DNA from: CAZVCJ01 sp964625745
GTDB lineage: Bacteria > Chloroflexota > Anaerolineae > VGOG01
DNA: 51,219 nt
Reading direction: 5' to 3'
Assembly: GCA_964625745.1 (NCBI GenBank)
Contig: CAZVCJ010000009.1
Span: 1 to 51,219 of the forward strand
Shown: positions 34,766 through 43,142 of the stretch, piece by piece
Layout: each line of letters opens with the position of its first letter
How positions within the stretch are numbered: position 1 is the stretch's first letter
Program-made: the position numbers and the translations under genes
The notes under the pieces: generated by a model
What the model saw: only the letters and a program-made list of their open reading frames with translations
What the model was told of the DNA's origin: nothing
Database searches by the model: none

Positions 34766-35352
34766 CTCTCTCCTCCCGACGGTGTCCTGAGCCCTGTCCT
34801 GAGCTGCGTCGAAGGGCTGTCGAAGGATTGACCGGCCTCAAACTCCTCTCGCAGGATGCCCATCATTAACTCATCGTGATACTGCCCATCGCTGAAGCGG
34901 GCCTCTCGTTGCCGGCCTTCGTGTCGGAAGCCGCACTTCTCGTAGCAGCGAATGGCCCGCTCATTGTAACCGTAGACGGTGAGGAAAACGCGATGCAGAT
35001 TCATCTCGCCGAAAGCGAAGCCCAGCAGGGCCTTGATGGCATCGCTGCCGTAGCCCTGGTTCCAATACTCCTGCTCGCCGATGACGATGCCCAGGTAGGC
35101 CCTACTGTTCTTCCAGTCAATGCTGTGCAGTCCGCAGTTGCCGATGTGCACGCCGTCCTCGGTTTCAATAGCAAAGACCTTTCCGTCTCGGTCCTCCAAC
35201 TGACGCTCGAACCACTTCTCTTCCTCGGCCATTGACATCGGCATGTACATGGTCAGGTATTGCCGCACCTCTGGATCGTTAAACCAACGGACAAAAGCGG
35301 GTAGGTCTTCTCGCTCTATCGCTCTGAGTTTCGTTTTCTGTCCTCGTATCAT
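34762..35352 (-). CDS. RimJ/RimL-type GNAT N-acetyltransferase
   Basis: 196 aa. A GNAT fold with FVRWFNDPEVRQYL, GNCGLHSIDW, RAYLGIVIGEQEYWNQGYGSD (acetyl-CoA loop) and RVFLTVYGYNERAIRCYEKC. It acetylates a protein N-terminus or a small molecule; the substrate is unknown. The last ~20 residues (FDSPSTQLRTGLRTPSG) are translated from the CTTCGACAGCCC-type repeat at 34784-34827, extending the protein beyond the family core. The ATG follows CCGGAGGTGG. Confidence 0.85.
   Translation of the reverse strand: MIRGQKTKLRAIEREDLPAFVRWFNDPEVRQYLTMYMPMSMAEEEKWFERQLEDRDGKVFAIETEDGVHIGNCGLHSIDWKNSRAYLGIVIGEQEYWNQGYGSDAIKALLGFAFGEMNLHRVFLTVYGYNERAIRCYEKCGFRHEGRQREARFSDGQYHDELMMGILREEFEAGQSFDSPSTQLRTGLRTPSGGER
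34784..34827. repeat. CTTCGACAGCCC-type repeat at the end of the GNAT gene
   Basis: GTCCTGAGCCCTGTCCTGAG followed by CGTCGAAGGGCTGTCGAAGG. It is related to the cluster at 6639-6812 and supplies the C-terminal codons of the acetyltransferase. Confidence 0.6.
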
Positions 35353-35374
35353 TTCTGGCCACCTCCGGAAAACA

Positions 35375-35397
35375 ATTATACAACAATTTCTCGAGAT
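35375..35397 (-). promoter_or_regulatory. -10 region for the GNAT-prs unit
   Basis: TATAAT on the minus strand at 35380-35375, 23 bases before the ATG; the -35 position is weak. Confidence 0.4.
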
Positions 35398-35422
35398 TGG
35401 GAAGAATCAGGGCAAAGGGAAT

Positions 35423-35451
35423 TTGTGTACTATAGGCTGTTGTGGTATAAT
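35423..35451 (+). promoter_or_regulatory. Promoter for the bfn-dnaB region
   Basis: TTGTGT (35423-35428), a 17-bp spacer, TATAAT (35446-35451), 54 bases before the bifunctional nuclease start. Confidence 0.6.
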
Positions 35452-35504
35452 CAAAATGGTCAAGGAATGGCAGTCGCTTACACAGGCGAGCGGGAGAGGA
35501 GGCA

Positions 35505-35987
35505 GTGAAAATGATCCAGGTAACGGTTGACAGCATAAGAGCAAGTTTGATGTCCCAGCATCGAGTAGTGATCTTAAAAGAAGTAGATAGCGAAAGGTAT
35601 TTGCCTATCTGGATTGGCCCCTTCGAGGCCGAGGCCATTACCCTCGAATTACAGCAGGTCGAGTTGGCTCGCCCCCTGACCCATGATCTGCTGAAAGCGG
35701 TCATCACCGAGATGGGGGCCAAAGTGTCCCACGTCCTGGTGAGCGATCTACATGATGACACCTTCTACGCCCGCATCGTCCTGGACAACAACGGCCAGCC
35801 CCTGGAGATAGATTCCCGCCCCAGCGATAGCATCGCCCTGGCCGTGCGAGCCGAAGCCCCTATCTTCGTGGCCGAGTCGGTAATGGAAAGAGCTGCCATA
35901 ACGCCCGACGAAGGAATAAGCTGTTCGGATGAGGAGAATCTGTCGGTTTTCCACGATTTCGTTGAGACCCTCGACCTCGACGAATGA
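35505..35987 (+). CDS. DUF151 bifunctional nuclease family protein
   Basis: 160 aa from a GTG at 35505 (ATG two codons on at 35511), with GGAGAGGAGGC upstream. DUF151/BFN signature: VILKEVDSERYLPIWIGPFE, EAEAITLELQQVELARPLTH, HDTFYARI-like DDTFYARIVLDN and IDSRPSDSIALAVRAEAPIF. Members have been described as RNase/DNase enzymes linked to stress tolerance. It is followed by the dnaB gene after an inverted repeat. Confidence 0.88.
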   Translation: MKMIQVTVDSIRASLMSQHRVVILKEVDSERYLPIWIGPFEAEAITLELQQVELARPLTHDLLKAVITEMGAKVSHVLVSDLHDDTFYARIVLDNNGQPLEIDSRPSDSIALAVRAEAPIFVAESVMERAAITPDEGISCSDEENLSVFHDFVETLDLDE

Positions 35988-35993
35988 GTTTGG

Positions 35994-36055
35994 AGTTTGG
36001 CGTTTCGGGTTTCGAGCTGAGTGAACTCGAAACCCCGAACCCGAAACGCCAAACT
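35994..36055. repeat. Inverted repeat between bfn and dnaB
   Basis: The left arm begins AGTTTGGCGTTTCGGG (35994-36009) and the right arm ends with its complement CCCGAAACGCCAAACT (36040-36055); TTTCGAG/CTCGAAA pairs inside. Similar words (TTTGCGAGTTTCGAG, GTTTCGGGTT) recur after dnaB at 37428-37475. Confidence 0.65.
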
Positions 36056-36073
36056 GCCTTTGACGGTGAGACG

Positions 36074-37417
36074 ATGAACAAGTCAGAGAAGATGGCACCT
36101 CATAACACCGAGGCGGAAGAGGCAGCCCTGGGATCGCTTCTTTTAGATCCCGATGCCATATTCAATGTGGCCTCCTTTCTCAGCCCTGCGGATTTCTATC
36201 GGGAGAAAAATGGCTGGATCTACGATGCCATCAGGGACCTCCACGACCGGCGGGAGCCAGCCGACTTCGTCACCCTTTGCGACGAGTTGGAGCGGCGCGG
36301 CCAACTGGATGAGATAGGCGGGGCAGCCCACATTACTTTCCTGATCAATGCCGTACCCACGGCCATCCACGCGGAGTACTATGCCCGCATCGTGGAGCGC
36401 ACGGCCATCCTGCGCCGACTGATTGACGCGGCGGGGCAGATCGCGGCCATTGCTTACGAAGACGCCGAAGACGTGGACGAGGTGATAGATAGGGCTGAGC
36501 AGGTACTGTTTGGGGTCTCCCAGCACCGCATAGCCCGCGACCTGGTAGCGATAAAACAGATAATCGGAGCCTATTACGATCGAATAGACTACTTGTATCA
36601 ACACCGTGGCGAGCTTATCGGTATCCCCACGGGCTTCCCCCTGCTGGACAAGTTATTGGGAGGCTTGCAGCCCTCCGACCTGATCATTGTGGCGGGCCGG
36701 CCAAGCATGGGCAAAACCTCGCTCGCCCTCTCTATCGCCCAAAACGCCGCCCGCAAGTTCAACCAGCGCGTGGCCTTCTTTAGCCTGGAGATGAGTTCCA
36801 CGCAGGTAGTGCAGCGACTCGTCTCAGCCGAGACGGGCATAGATTCCCAAAGATTGCGCCTGGGCGATCTGAGGGACGATGAGTGGCCCCTCTTCGTCGA
36901 GGCGACAGGTATCCTCTCGGAGTTCCCCATTTTCGTTGACGACACGCCTTCCATCTCCGCCTTGCAGATGCGAACCAAGTCCCGCCGTCTCCACGCCGAG
37001 CATGGTCTCGATCTTGTCATAGTTGATTACCTCCAGTTGATGCGAGGAGACACCCGGTCGGAGAATCGAGTCCAGGAGATTTCGTCTATCTCTCGTGCAC
37101 TCAAAGGGTTGGCTAGAGAGCTGAACGTACCTGTGATGGCCGTCTCCCAGTTATCCCGAGCCGTTGAATCCCGTAAGGATCACCAGCCCATGCTCTCCGA
37201 CCTTCGCGAGAGCGGATCCATCGAGCAGGACGCGGATGTGGTGATGTTCATCTACCGCGAGGAGATTTACGACGAGGAGACGGAGCGGAAGAACATCGCC
37301 GACATCATCCTGGCCAAACACCGCAATGGCCCCACTGGCAAAATTCCTCTGTATTTTCAGAAAGAACTGGCTCAGTTCCACGAACTAGAACTTGTTCGCG
37401 AAGAACTAAAGATCTAA
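36074..37417 (+). CDS. dnaB: Replicative DNA helicase DnaB
   Basis: 447 aa from the ATG at 36074; the longer frame from 35984 translates the inverted repeat. The N-terminal primase-interacting domain (HNTEAEEAALGSLLLDPDAI) is followed by the RecA-like core: Walker A AGRPSMGKTSLALSIAQNAA (about 210-229), FFSLEMSSTQVVQRLVS, Walker B LVIVDYLQLM, and SQLSRAVESRKDHQPMLSDL. It unwinds DNA at the fork. The dnaD-like and loader genes directly downstream form a replication block. Confidence 0.95.
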   Translation: MNKSEKMAPHNTEAEEAALGSLLLDPDAIFNVASFLSPADFYREKNGWIYDAIRDLHDRREPADFVTLCDELERRGQLDEIGGAAHITFLINAVPTAIHAEYYARIVERTAILRRLIDAAGQIAAIAYEDAEDVDEVIDRAEQVLFGVSQHRIARDLVAIKQIIGAYYDRIDYLYQHRGELIGIPTGFPLLDKLLGGLQPSDLIIVAGRPSMGKTSLALSIAQNAARKFNQRVAFFSLEMSSTQVVQRLVSAETGIDSQRLRLGDLRDDEWPLFVEATGILSEFPIFVDDTPSISALQMRTKSRRLHAEHGLDLVIVDYLQLMRGDTRSENRVQEISSISRALKGLARELNVPVMAVSQLSRAVESRKDHQPMLSDLRESGSIEQDADVVMFIYREEIYDEETERKNIADIILAKHRNGPTGKIPLYFQKELAQFHELELVREELKI

Positions 37418-37519
37418 ATCGGGTCTTGAGTTTGCGAGTTTCGAGACTTCGGCGAGCTCAGTCGAGCCGTTTCGGGTTTACCTGACCGCCCGACCAAAGA
37501 CCACCAGACAAACAGACCA

Positions 37520-38230
37520 ATGAAAAGCTTTTCTGGTTTTCCTGCTGGCAAGGTGCACTTTACCCCCTTGCCCAATTTGTTCTTTAGCAAGCTCCTGCCG
37601 GCCATTGATGACCTGGCTGAGTTGAAGGTGACTCTGCACATCTTCTGGCTGCTGCATCAAAAGAAGGGCTACCCTCGATACGTGAGCCGGCGAGAATTGG
37701 AGGCCGATGGGGTGCTGTTGGAGGGGCTCAAAGGGACAGGCCAGGAGCCCGAGGAGCGCCTGGGGCAGGCTTTGGAGCGGGCCGTGGCCCGAGGCATCCT
37801 CCTCCGCGTGACGGCCCACCGGGGAGAGGAGCAAGATGATTGGTACTTTATGAACACCGACGTTGGCCGGAGGACGGTGGACAAGATCCGCCACGGAGAG
37901 CTGGATATCGAGGCGGCCGTCGCGCCCGGTGAGGTGCGTCTGGAAGTGAAACGGCCCAACATCTTCGCCCTCTACGAACAGAACATCGGCCTGCTCACGC
38001 CCCTCATTGCCGAGGAGCTCAGGGACGCAGAGAAAACTTACCCCGCCGGCTGGATCGAGGAGGCCTTCAGAATAGCCGTGGAGCACAATGCTCGCCGTTG
38101 GCGGTACGTGCGCAGCATTCTGGAGCGCTGGGCAGCCGCAGGGAAGGATAGTGAAAAGGCTAGAAGAGGTTCTGAAGAAGATCGCCATAGATACATCGAA
38201 GGGAAGTATGCCGACTATATCGAGCACTGA
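37520..38230 (+). CDS. DnaD-like replication initiation protein
   Basis: 236 aa. The N-terminal winged-helix part (PLPNLFFSKLLPAIDDLAEL then KVTLHIFWLLHQKKGYPRYV) is typical of DnaD-like proteins. The C-terminal DnaB_2/DnaD domain (about 148-205) has NIFALYEQNIGLLTPLIAEE and AFRIAVEHNARRWRYVRSIL. In Firmicutes DnaD acts with DnaB and DnaI to load the replicative helicase. The loader gene that follows overlaps it by about 80 bases. Confidence 0.85.
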   Translation: MKSFSGFPAGKVHFTPLPNLFFSKLLPAIDDLAELKVTLHIFWLLHQKKGYPRYVSRRELEADGVLLEGLKGTGQEPEERLGQALERAVARGILLRVTAHRGEEQDDWYFMNTDVGRRTVDKIRHGELDIEAAVAPGEVRLEVKRPNIFALYEQNIGLLTPLIAEELRDAEKTYPAGWIEEAFRIAVEHNARRWRYVRSILERWAAAGKDSEKARRGSEEDRHRYIEGKYADYIEH

Positions 38231-39587
38231 AGAACGTCAAACGTCAAACGTCAAACGTCAAACGTCAAAGCCCGGCGAGGTGTGCCCCATCTGCAACGGG
38301 GCTGGATACCTGGTCAAGGACGTGCCACCTGGCCATCCCGATTTCGGCAAGCTCTATCCCTGTCAGTGCAAGATCGAGGAACTGGAGGCCAGGCGCCTTT
38401 CGGACTTGCAGGACTTGAGCCAGTTGGGCAAGCTTTCCCGCATGACCTTTCAGAGCTTTAAGCCTGAGGGCGTCGGACTCAACACCCAGAAGCGAGAGAA
38501 TCTCCGGCGAGCCTGCGAGCGGGCTAAACATTTCGCCCAGGAATCGGCAGGGTGGTTGATTCTCAAAGGGGGCTATGGCTGTGGTAAAACTCACCTGGCA
38601 GCGGCTATATCCAACTACCGCATCGCTAATGGACAACTCGTTCTCTTCGTCGTAGTGCCCGACCTCCTCGACTATCTGCGAGCCACCTATGCCCCCACCA
38701 GCCAGGTTTCCTATGATGAGCGCTTCGAACAAGTGCGCAGTGCCCCCCTGCTGATCCTCGACGATCTAGGTACCCAAAGTTCCACCCCCTGGGCTCAGGA
38801 AAAACTCTACCAGATACTGAACTATCGTTACAATGCCCGGCTGCCCACGGTGGTCACTACTAATCGCGAATTGGAGGAAATTGATCTGCGGCTTCGCTCG
38901 CGGCTGGTGGACCCTGATCTGGCGGAGATCGTCACCATCCTGGCTCCCGACTTCCGCCGCAGCGGGGTGGGTCAAGACCAGTCGGAGCTCTCCAGCCTCT
39001 CCCTCCACAGCGACAAGACCTTCCAGACCTTCGACCTGCGGGCTCACGAGCTCCCTGCCGACGAACACGAGAACCTTAAGCGGGCCTTCGCTATTGCCAA
39101 AGGATACGCCGAGAATCCAGTGAGTTGGCTGGTCTTCACGGGCACTTATGGCTGCGGCAAGACTCACCTCGCAGCAGCCATCGCCAACTATCGGCAGGAT
39201 CGGGGCTATCCGGCTCTCTTCGTCGTGGTGCCCGATCTCCTCGATCACCTGCGGGCCACCTTCAGCCCCCAGAGCCTGGTTTCTTATGACCAGCGGTTCG
39301 AGGAAGTGCGCAATGCCTCCCTTTTGATCCTCGACGACCTGGGCACCCAGAGTTCCACGAAATGGGCTCAGGAGAAGCTCTTTCAGCTTTTCAATCACCG
39401 TTATAATGCTCGATTGCCTACCGTTATCACCATGCAAGAGTCGATAGAGGAATTTGAGAAGACCAACCCTCGCCTCAGTTCCCGCATTTTGGACTTCTCC
39501 CGCTGCACTATCTGTGCCATCATTGCCCCTAGCTATCGCGGCGGAGCGCGGTCTCAGAAACAACGGAGCCGCCGGCGTAAGGATTAG
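38151..39587 (+). CDS. Helicase loader-like protein with two DnaC/DnaI AAA+ modules
   Basis: 478 aa from a GTG at 38151, chosen for AGGGAAGGA upstream and because VKRLEEVLKKIA resembles a loader N-terminus. An ATG at 38208 is the alternative. A Zn-binding-like region (CPICNGAGYLVKD and PCQC) precedes AAA+ module 1 (Walker A GGYGCGKTH, Walker B LLILDDLGTQ, then TTNRE). Module 2 repeats the same fold with GTYGCGKTH, FVVVPDLLDHLRATF and LLILDDLGTQ. Both modules look catalytically complete. DnaC/DnaI loaders normally have one AAA+ domain. It presumably loads the DnaB encoded upstream. A 7-bp tandem repeat (38233-38267) is read in its N-terminus. Confidence 0.85.
   Translation: MKRLEEVLKKIAIDTSKGSMPTISSTEERQTSNVKRQTSKPGEVCPICNGAGYLVKDVPPGHPDFGKLYPCQCKIEELEARRLSDLQDLSQLGKLSRMTFQSFKPEGVGLNTQKRENLRRACERAKHFAQESAGWLILKGGYGCGKTHLAAAISNYRIANGQLVLFVVVPDLLDYLRATYAPTSQVSYDERFEQVRSAPLLILDDLGTQSSTPWAQEKLYQILNYRYNARLPTVVTTNRELEEIDLRLRSRLVDPDLAEIVTILAPDFRRSGVGQDQSELSSLSLHSDKTFQTFDLRAHELPADEHENLKRAFAIAKGYAENPVSWLVFTGTYGCGKTHLAAAIANYRQDRGYPALFVVVPDLLDHLRATFSPQSLVSYDQRFEEVRNASLLILDDLGTQSSTKWAQEKLFQLFNHRYNARLPTVITMQESIEEFEKTNPRLSSRILDFSRCTICAIIAPSYRGGARSQKQRSRRRKD
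38233..38267. repeat. Five tandem copies of AACGTCA
   Basis: Five exact 7-bp direct repeats inside the loader gene, translated as ERQTSNVKRQTSK between the start region and the zinc motif. Because 7 is not a multiple of 3, a change of one copy would shift the frame. Confidence 0.85.
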
Positions 39588-39615
39588 AATCAACGCCTCC
39601 TTCGGCGATCAAAAC

Positions 39616-39653
39616 AAGACCGCGAAGGTCTCTCCGGACCTTCGCGGTCTTTT
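39616..39653. terminator. Bidirectional terminator between loader and histidine kinase genes
   Basis: A 15-bp perfect stem (39616-39630 with 39637-39651), loop TCTCCG, with TTTT after it on the plus strand and TTGTTTTG after it on the minus strand. It serves both converging genes. Confidence 0.85.
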
Positions 39654-39692
39654 ATCTGAATGGCATTGGGGTCAAACAGGGGTTGGCCTTCA

Positions 39693-41411
39693 CTACCGTG
39701 GTATTTTCACGGTGAAGGTGGTGTCACCCGGCTGGCTCTTAACCTCGAACTGAGCATCATAGGGGCTCAGGAGCTGATAACAACTGTGCAGCCCCAATCC
39801 TGTCCCCGTGAGGGCTACCCCGCTGCTGCTGCTGGGCTTGGTAGTGAAAAAGGGCTCGAAAAGGTGGGGGGTGTTCTCCGATGGGATACCTACTCCTGTG
39901 TCGTGGAACTCAATGTAGACGTACCCATCGTCACCGCGCGTCGTGATAGTGAGCACAGGCTCCTCGCAGCCTTCCATGGCATCTATGGCGTTCTTGATGA
40001 GGTTGGAAAAGGACTGGCTGAAGTCGCTATAGATGCCTTCGATGTACAGGGGTTCCTCCGTGAAATTGTAAACCTTCTCGATATAGTTCTTGAAGCGTGG
40101 ATCCCCGTTCAAGAACTTCAACTCCTGCCATAACAGATCATTGATGTCAACTAGCTGCTTGTGCACCTCTTGCTCGCGTCGGCTCTTGTACACCAGGTTA
40201 TCAATGATCTCCTGCATGGTTTTGCTCCCCCGCTCAATGGCGAACAACTCCTGACGCATATTCTCATATATCTCGGCAATGTCGGGAAGCATCTCTGCCT
40301 TACGGCCAGCCCTCTGGCTCAGGAGAAGGGGCAGATTCTTCTCGAAGCAGTCTCGTGCCTCCTCGAGAACAAGCTGAGTTCTACCCCTGATGACCGTTAG
40401 CGGGGTGAGGAGATTGTGGGCGATCCCCTGGGCCAATCGCCCAATGGCCGAGAGCTTCTCAGCTTGTACGAGCTGGCCCTCCAGTTGTTTCCGCAGGGTG
40501 ATGTCCTGGACGATTTGTACCATGCTACCCCTCGAATCCCGCAGAGGATGGGTAGACAGGTATAGGTCTTTTTTCAGAGTGGGCTCCCTCACCTCGATGG
40601 TTTGAGGCTTACCCGTACGCATCGTCCCAATCTTGGGGCAGTAGCTGGGAGGCTCATCCCGGTCGTGTAAGACTCGGTAGCATTTTTGGCCAATCAGCTT
40701 GGCCGGTGAAGTGCCTAACATATTGGCAAAGGCAACGTTTACCCGGAGGATGTTGAAGTCTTCATCCAGCATAAAGATGCCTTCGGTGATAGCGTCGAAG
40801 ATCTCCTCCCACTCCCTCTTGGCACGAACCACCTTCTGAAACGTCTGCGCGTTCTCAATAGCCGTCCCGATCTGCTGGCCGATGGTCACCAGAGAGTTGA
40901 CCTCTCGAGAGTTTGGCATGCGGCCTCGGCTGAAGATGTTCATGATCCCCAACAGTTTCCCATTGGCGCTCAGAGGCACGCTGATGTAGGAGCGAAATCC
41001 CTCTCTGTCTCGCAAGAATCTGCCGAGCCGAGGATATTCGGATATCTCTTGTACCACGATGAGGCTTTCCAGTTCGGGGGGCACGGCCGGGAAGTCATAT
41101 CCGACTTTCATAGTGACCAACTCTTGGGCAAATTGCCCCTCCATTCCTTGTTGAGCTTCCAACACGAACTCGTCTCTGGCTTCATTGAACAGGAAGACGA
41201 ACCCCATCTCTAATCCCATTGAGGACAACACGATATCCAGCGCCTTTTCCAGGATCTCCTGCAGGCTAAGTGCCGGGCCGACCTCAACGCCGATCTTGCT
41301 GAGAGCGACGAGTTCCTCCTCACAGGACAGCAGCGCATTATTGGCTTCTTCCAGCTCGGCAATCTTCTCCTCCAGATTGTAAAGCAATGCCTCTTCCTTC
41401 ATCTCCCCCAT
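39693..41411 (-). CDS. Soluble GAF-PAS sensor histidine kinase
   Basis: 572 aa from the ATG at 41411 (GAGGAGGGG upstream). A short coiled coil (KIAELEEANNALLSCEEEL) leads into a GAF domain (about 40-190), a PAS domain (about 205-315, AITEGIFMLDEDFNILRVN), then the kinase core: H box GIAHNLLTPLTVIRG, N box LIKNAIDAMEG, G1 FHDTGVGIP, F box FEPFFTTK and G2 GTGLGLHSCY. There is no membrane segment. No response regulator is adjacent in the same unit; the nearest are at 42434-43123 and 48014-48697. The helix-turn-helix gene lies upstream. Confidence 0.88.
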   Translation of the reverse strand: MGEMKEEALLYNLEEKIAELEEANNALLSCEEELVALSKIGVEVGPALSLQEILEKALDIVLSSMGLEMGFVFLFNEARDEFVLEAQQGMEGQFAQELVTMKVGYDFPAVPPELESLIVVQEISEYPRLGRFLRDREGFRSYISVPLSANGKLLGIMNIFSRGRMPNSREVNSLVTIGQQIGTAIENAQTFQKVVRAKREWEEIFDAITEGIFMLDEDFNILRVNVAFANMLGTSPAKLIGQKCYRVLHDRDEPPSYCPKIGTMRTGKPQTIEVREPTLKKDLYLSTHPLRDSRGSMVQIVQDITLRKQLEGQLVQAEKLSAIGRLAQGIAHNLLTPLTVIRGRTQLVLEEARDCFEKNLPLLLSQRAGRKAEMLPDIAEIYENMRQELFAIERGSKTMQEIIDNLVYKSRREQEVHKQLVDINDLLWQELKFLNGDPRFKNYIEKVYNFTEEPLYIEGIYSDFSQSFSNLIKNAIDAMEGCEEPVLTITTRGDDGYVYIEFHDTGVGIPSENTPHLFEPFFTTKPSSSSGVALTGTGLGLHSCYQLLSPYDAQFEVKSQPGDTTFTVKIPR

Positions 41412-41782
41412 CTCCCCTCCTCGGTTCACCAAACCGCTTAGCCGGGACGGTGCACACCTGTTCCGTGGGATCTCCTCCAGGGCCTTATCTAACCCGCGAG
41501 CCGCTCGGCAAGGCTGGCGAGAGGCCATCTTGTCCACCTCCCAAAACAGGTGACTGCTTCCAGGGACGACCGCCAGGGCGCCCCTCTATCTCTCGGACAA
41601 GACCCTGGGCAGTTTTGACTATTGAGCTTCCATTTATGTCGACTTAAGCTCTGAGCCCCGTCCCCGGGGCGGCCCGAGAACAAGCCTTTGAGCCTTAAGT
41701 TGACACTAATGCAAACCCATCAAACCAGTATCTGACCTCCTGGCAGGATAGGAAGCTGAAACGTAAATCCGTGATGCATACT
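41412..41782. other. Gene-free stretch with an inverted repeat
   Basis: No gene is seen. GTCGACTTAAGCTC (41638-41651) and GAGCCTTAAGTTGAC (41690-41704) form an imperfect inverted repeat flanking a GC-rich hairpin (GCCCCGTCCCCGGGGC, 41654-41670 region). No convincing promoter for the kinase was found. Confidence 0.35.
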
Positions 41783-42013
41783 TCATGTTTCGCGTTTGGA
41801 TTGGTCTTCCCCTATCGGCGAGAAGCTGGAAGCTCTGCGGCTATTGTTGAGGTACCGGTTCAACATCCTGAGGCTGTACCGGCGGTGCCCCCCAGGAGTG
41901 CGGTAAGGCGCCAGTCCGCCGTTACTCTCTATCTTACCCAGGGTGAACATGCTCACTCGCAGGTACCTTGCAGCCTCCTTAGCGGTCATGAGGCTTGCCC
42001 TATTCTCTGCCAT
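41783..42013 (-). CDS. Small helix-turn-helix (MerR/excisionase-type) DNA-binding protein
   Basis: 76 aa from the ATG at 42013 (AAAGGAGTTG upstream). HTH_17-type domain: MTAKEAARYLRVSMFTLGKI, then YRTPGGHRRYSLRMLNRYL, where RTPGGHRRY is the typical wing of MerR/excisionase-like proteins. It could regulate the adjoining kinase genes. Its promoter carries a four-unit Pho-box-like array (42093-42158), so it is probably a target of an OmpR-family regulator, perhaps the one encoded immediately upstream at 42434-43123. Confidence 0.8.
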   Translation of the reverse strand: MAENRASLMTAKEAARYLRVSMFTLGKIESNGGLAPYRTPGGHRRYSLRMLNRYLNNSRRASSFSPIGEDQSKRET

Positions 42014-42092
42014 TTTAACAACTCCTTTCCTTGCCTGCCGAAGAGATATCCAAAGGTGAACAAAACGGCTGCAAATTTTCTGAACTGCTTGC

Positions 42093-42158
42093 ATTATAGC
42101 AAATTTAGTCCAGTTCTTGGGTGAAAGAAGCGTTAATTCGGCATTAATTTAGCGTGAA
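42093..42158 (-). promoter_or_regulatory. Pho-box-like array of four 11-bp repeats plus -10 box
   Basis: Minus-strand units, each exactly 11 bp: TTCACGCTAAA (42158-42148), TTAATGCCGAA (42147-42137), TTAACGCTTCT (42136-42126) and TTCACCCAAGA (42125-42115). TATAAT follows at 42098-42093. Counted in the register of the other arrays (TTTCACCCAAG, 42126-42116) the spacer is 17 bases. There is no separate -35. It drives the helix-turn-helix gene. Confidence 0.65.
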
Positions 42159-42433
42159 GGAGGTGGGACTCCCAGTGAGGTTTCTCTACGCTCATCAGAG
42201 GGGCAATATTGGTTCTGTACCTTGGCCTGTCCTTCCACAGGTTGCTTTGGGGTATGGCGTGATCAATGCAGCAGACCAGCCTGCGAACCTGTCGAATTCT
42301 GCAAGTGCCAGGCGCCTTCAAGCGGCTAGACTGGGCAGTTACAAAAGTGAACGCTAGTCCAGTGGTGGACTAGCGTCTAGTGGGAGAGGTTTGGGCTTTC
42401 GGGCAGGTTCGAATCTTGCCAGGCTACAGATCG
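42159..42433. other. Gene-free stretch with hairpin
   Basis: No gene is seen. A 9-bp perfect hairpin CGCTAGTCC-AGTGGT-GGACTAGCG occupies 42352-42375. It lies downstream of the response regulator gene on the minus strand and could be its transcript end, though there is no T-tract. Confidence 0.35.
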
Positions 42434-43123
42434 CTATGCAGCGACGATATAGCCGTGGCGGGAGATGGTCTTGATATAGATGGGGTCGGTGGGCGAGGGT
42501 TCGATCTTGGCCCGGATGTTCTTGATATGCGCTCTGACCAGGTTAGGGTCGCCTGTGCCTGGGGGATACTCCCACACCTCCTGCAGCAATCTCTCGGTGG
42601 AGATTACCTCCCCAGCGTGTTTCATAAGATAATGGAGCAACTCAAACTCTACTGGGGTGAGGAGAAGGACGTGGCCATCCACGTTCAACTTGAAAGTGCG
42701 TGGATCGAGGGAGAGGGGGCCAATTTCCAGGGAGGCTTTGGGCGCTTCAGTGGGCATACTGCGGCGCAGAAGAGCTCTCACTCGCAACTCTAACTCGCGG
42801 AGGTCGAAGGGCTTCGTCAGGTAGTCATCGGCCCCGGCCTCGAATCCTTCGATCTTGTCCTCGATTTTGCTTTTGGCAGTCAAAAACAGAATAGGAACAG
42901 TGGCCACGTTGGGGAGAGCGCGGATGCGTTGGCAGACCTCAATGCCATCCATGCGAGGCATCATGATATCCAGCACCACCAGGTCGGGACACTGTTTTTG
43001 GATCCGTTCCAGGGCCTGAGCGCCGCTGTAGGCAACAATCACCTCATGGTCCCTGCGCCGAAGGGTGCGCTCTATTGTCCCAGCAACGTCTCGATCATCA
43101 TCAACAACTAGGATGCGGGCCAT
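42434..43123 (-). CDS. OmpR-family response regulator
   Basis: 229 aa. Receiver domain with acidic pair in VVDDDRD, phosphoacceptor in LVVLDIMMPRMDG (D53), T in LFLTAKS and K in DDYLTKPFD. The C-terminal winged helix (about 130-228) has LTPVEFELLHYLMKHAGEVI, VRAHIKNIRAKI and YIKTISRHGYIV. It is co-transcribed with the kinase 20 bases upstream (43143-44753), forming a complete two-component pair. Winged-helix regulators of this family bind tandem 11-bp direct repeats; such an array lies directly downstream. Confidence 0.93.
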   Translation of the reverse strand: MARILVVDDDRDVAGTIERTLRRRDHEVIVAYSGAQALERIQKQCPDLVVLDIMMPRMDGIEVCQRIRALPNVATVPILFLTAKSKIEDKIEGFEAGADDYLTKPFDLRELELRVRALLRRSMPTEAPKASLEIGPLSLDPRTFKLNVDGHVLLLTPVEFELLHYLMKHAGEVISTERLLQEVWEYPPGTGDPNLVRAHIKNIRAKIEPSPTDPIYIKTISRHGYIVAA

Positions 43124-43142
43124 GGGGCACCTCCCACAAAGA

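Noticed and set aside
38233..38267. Tandem repeat considered as a CRISPR-like array
   Set aside because: The unit is only 7 bp, with no spacers and no cas genes.
42403..42419. A tRNA T-arm-like hairpin (GCAGG-TTCGAAT-CTTGC)
   Set aside because: No matching acceptor stem, anticodon arm or CCA-side pairing is found at tRNA distance; the only complementary AGCCTG upstream is about 150 bases away.
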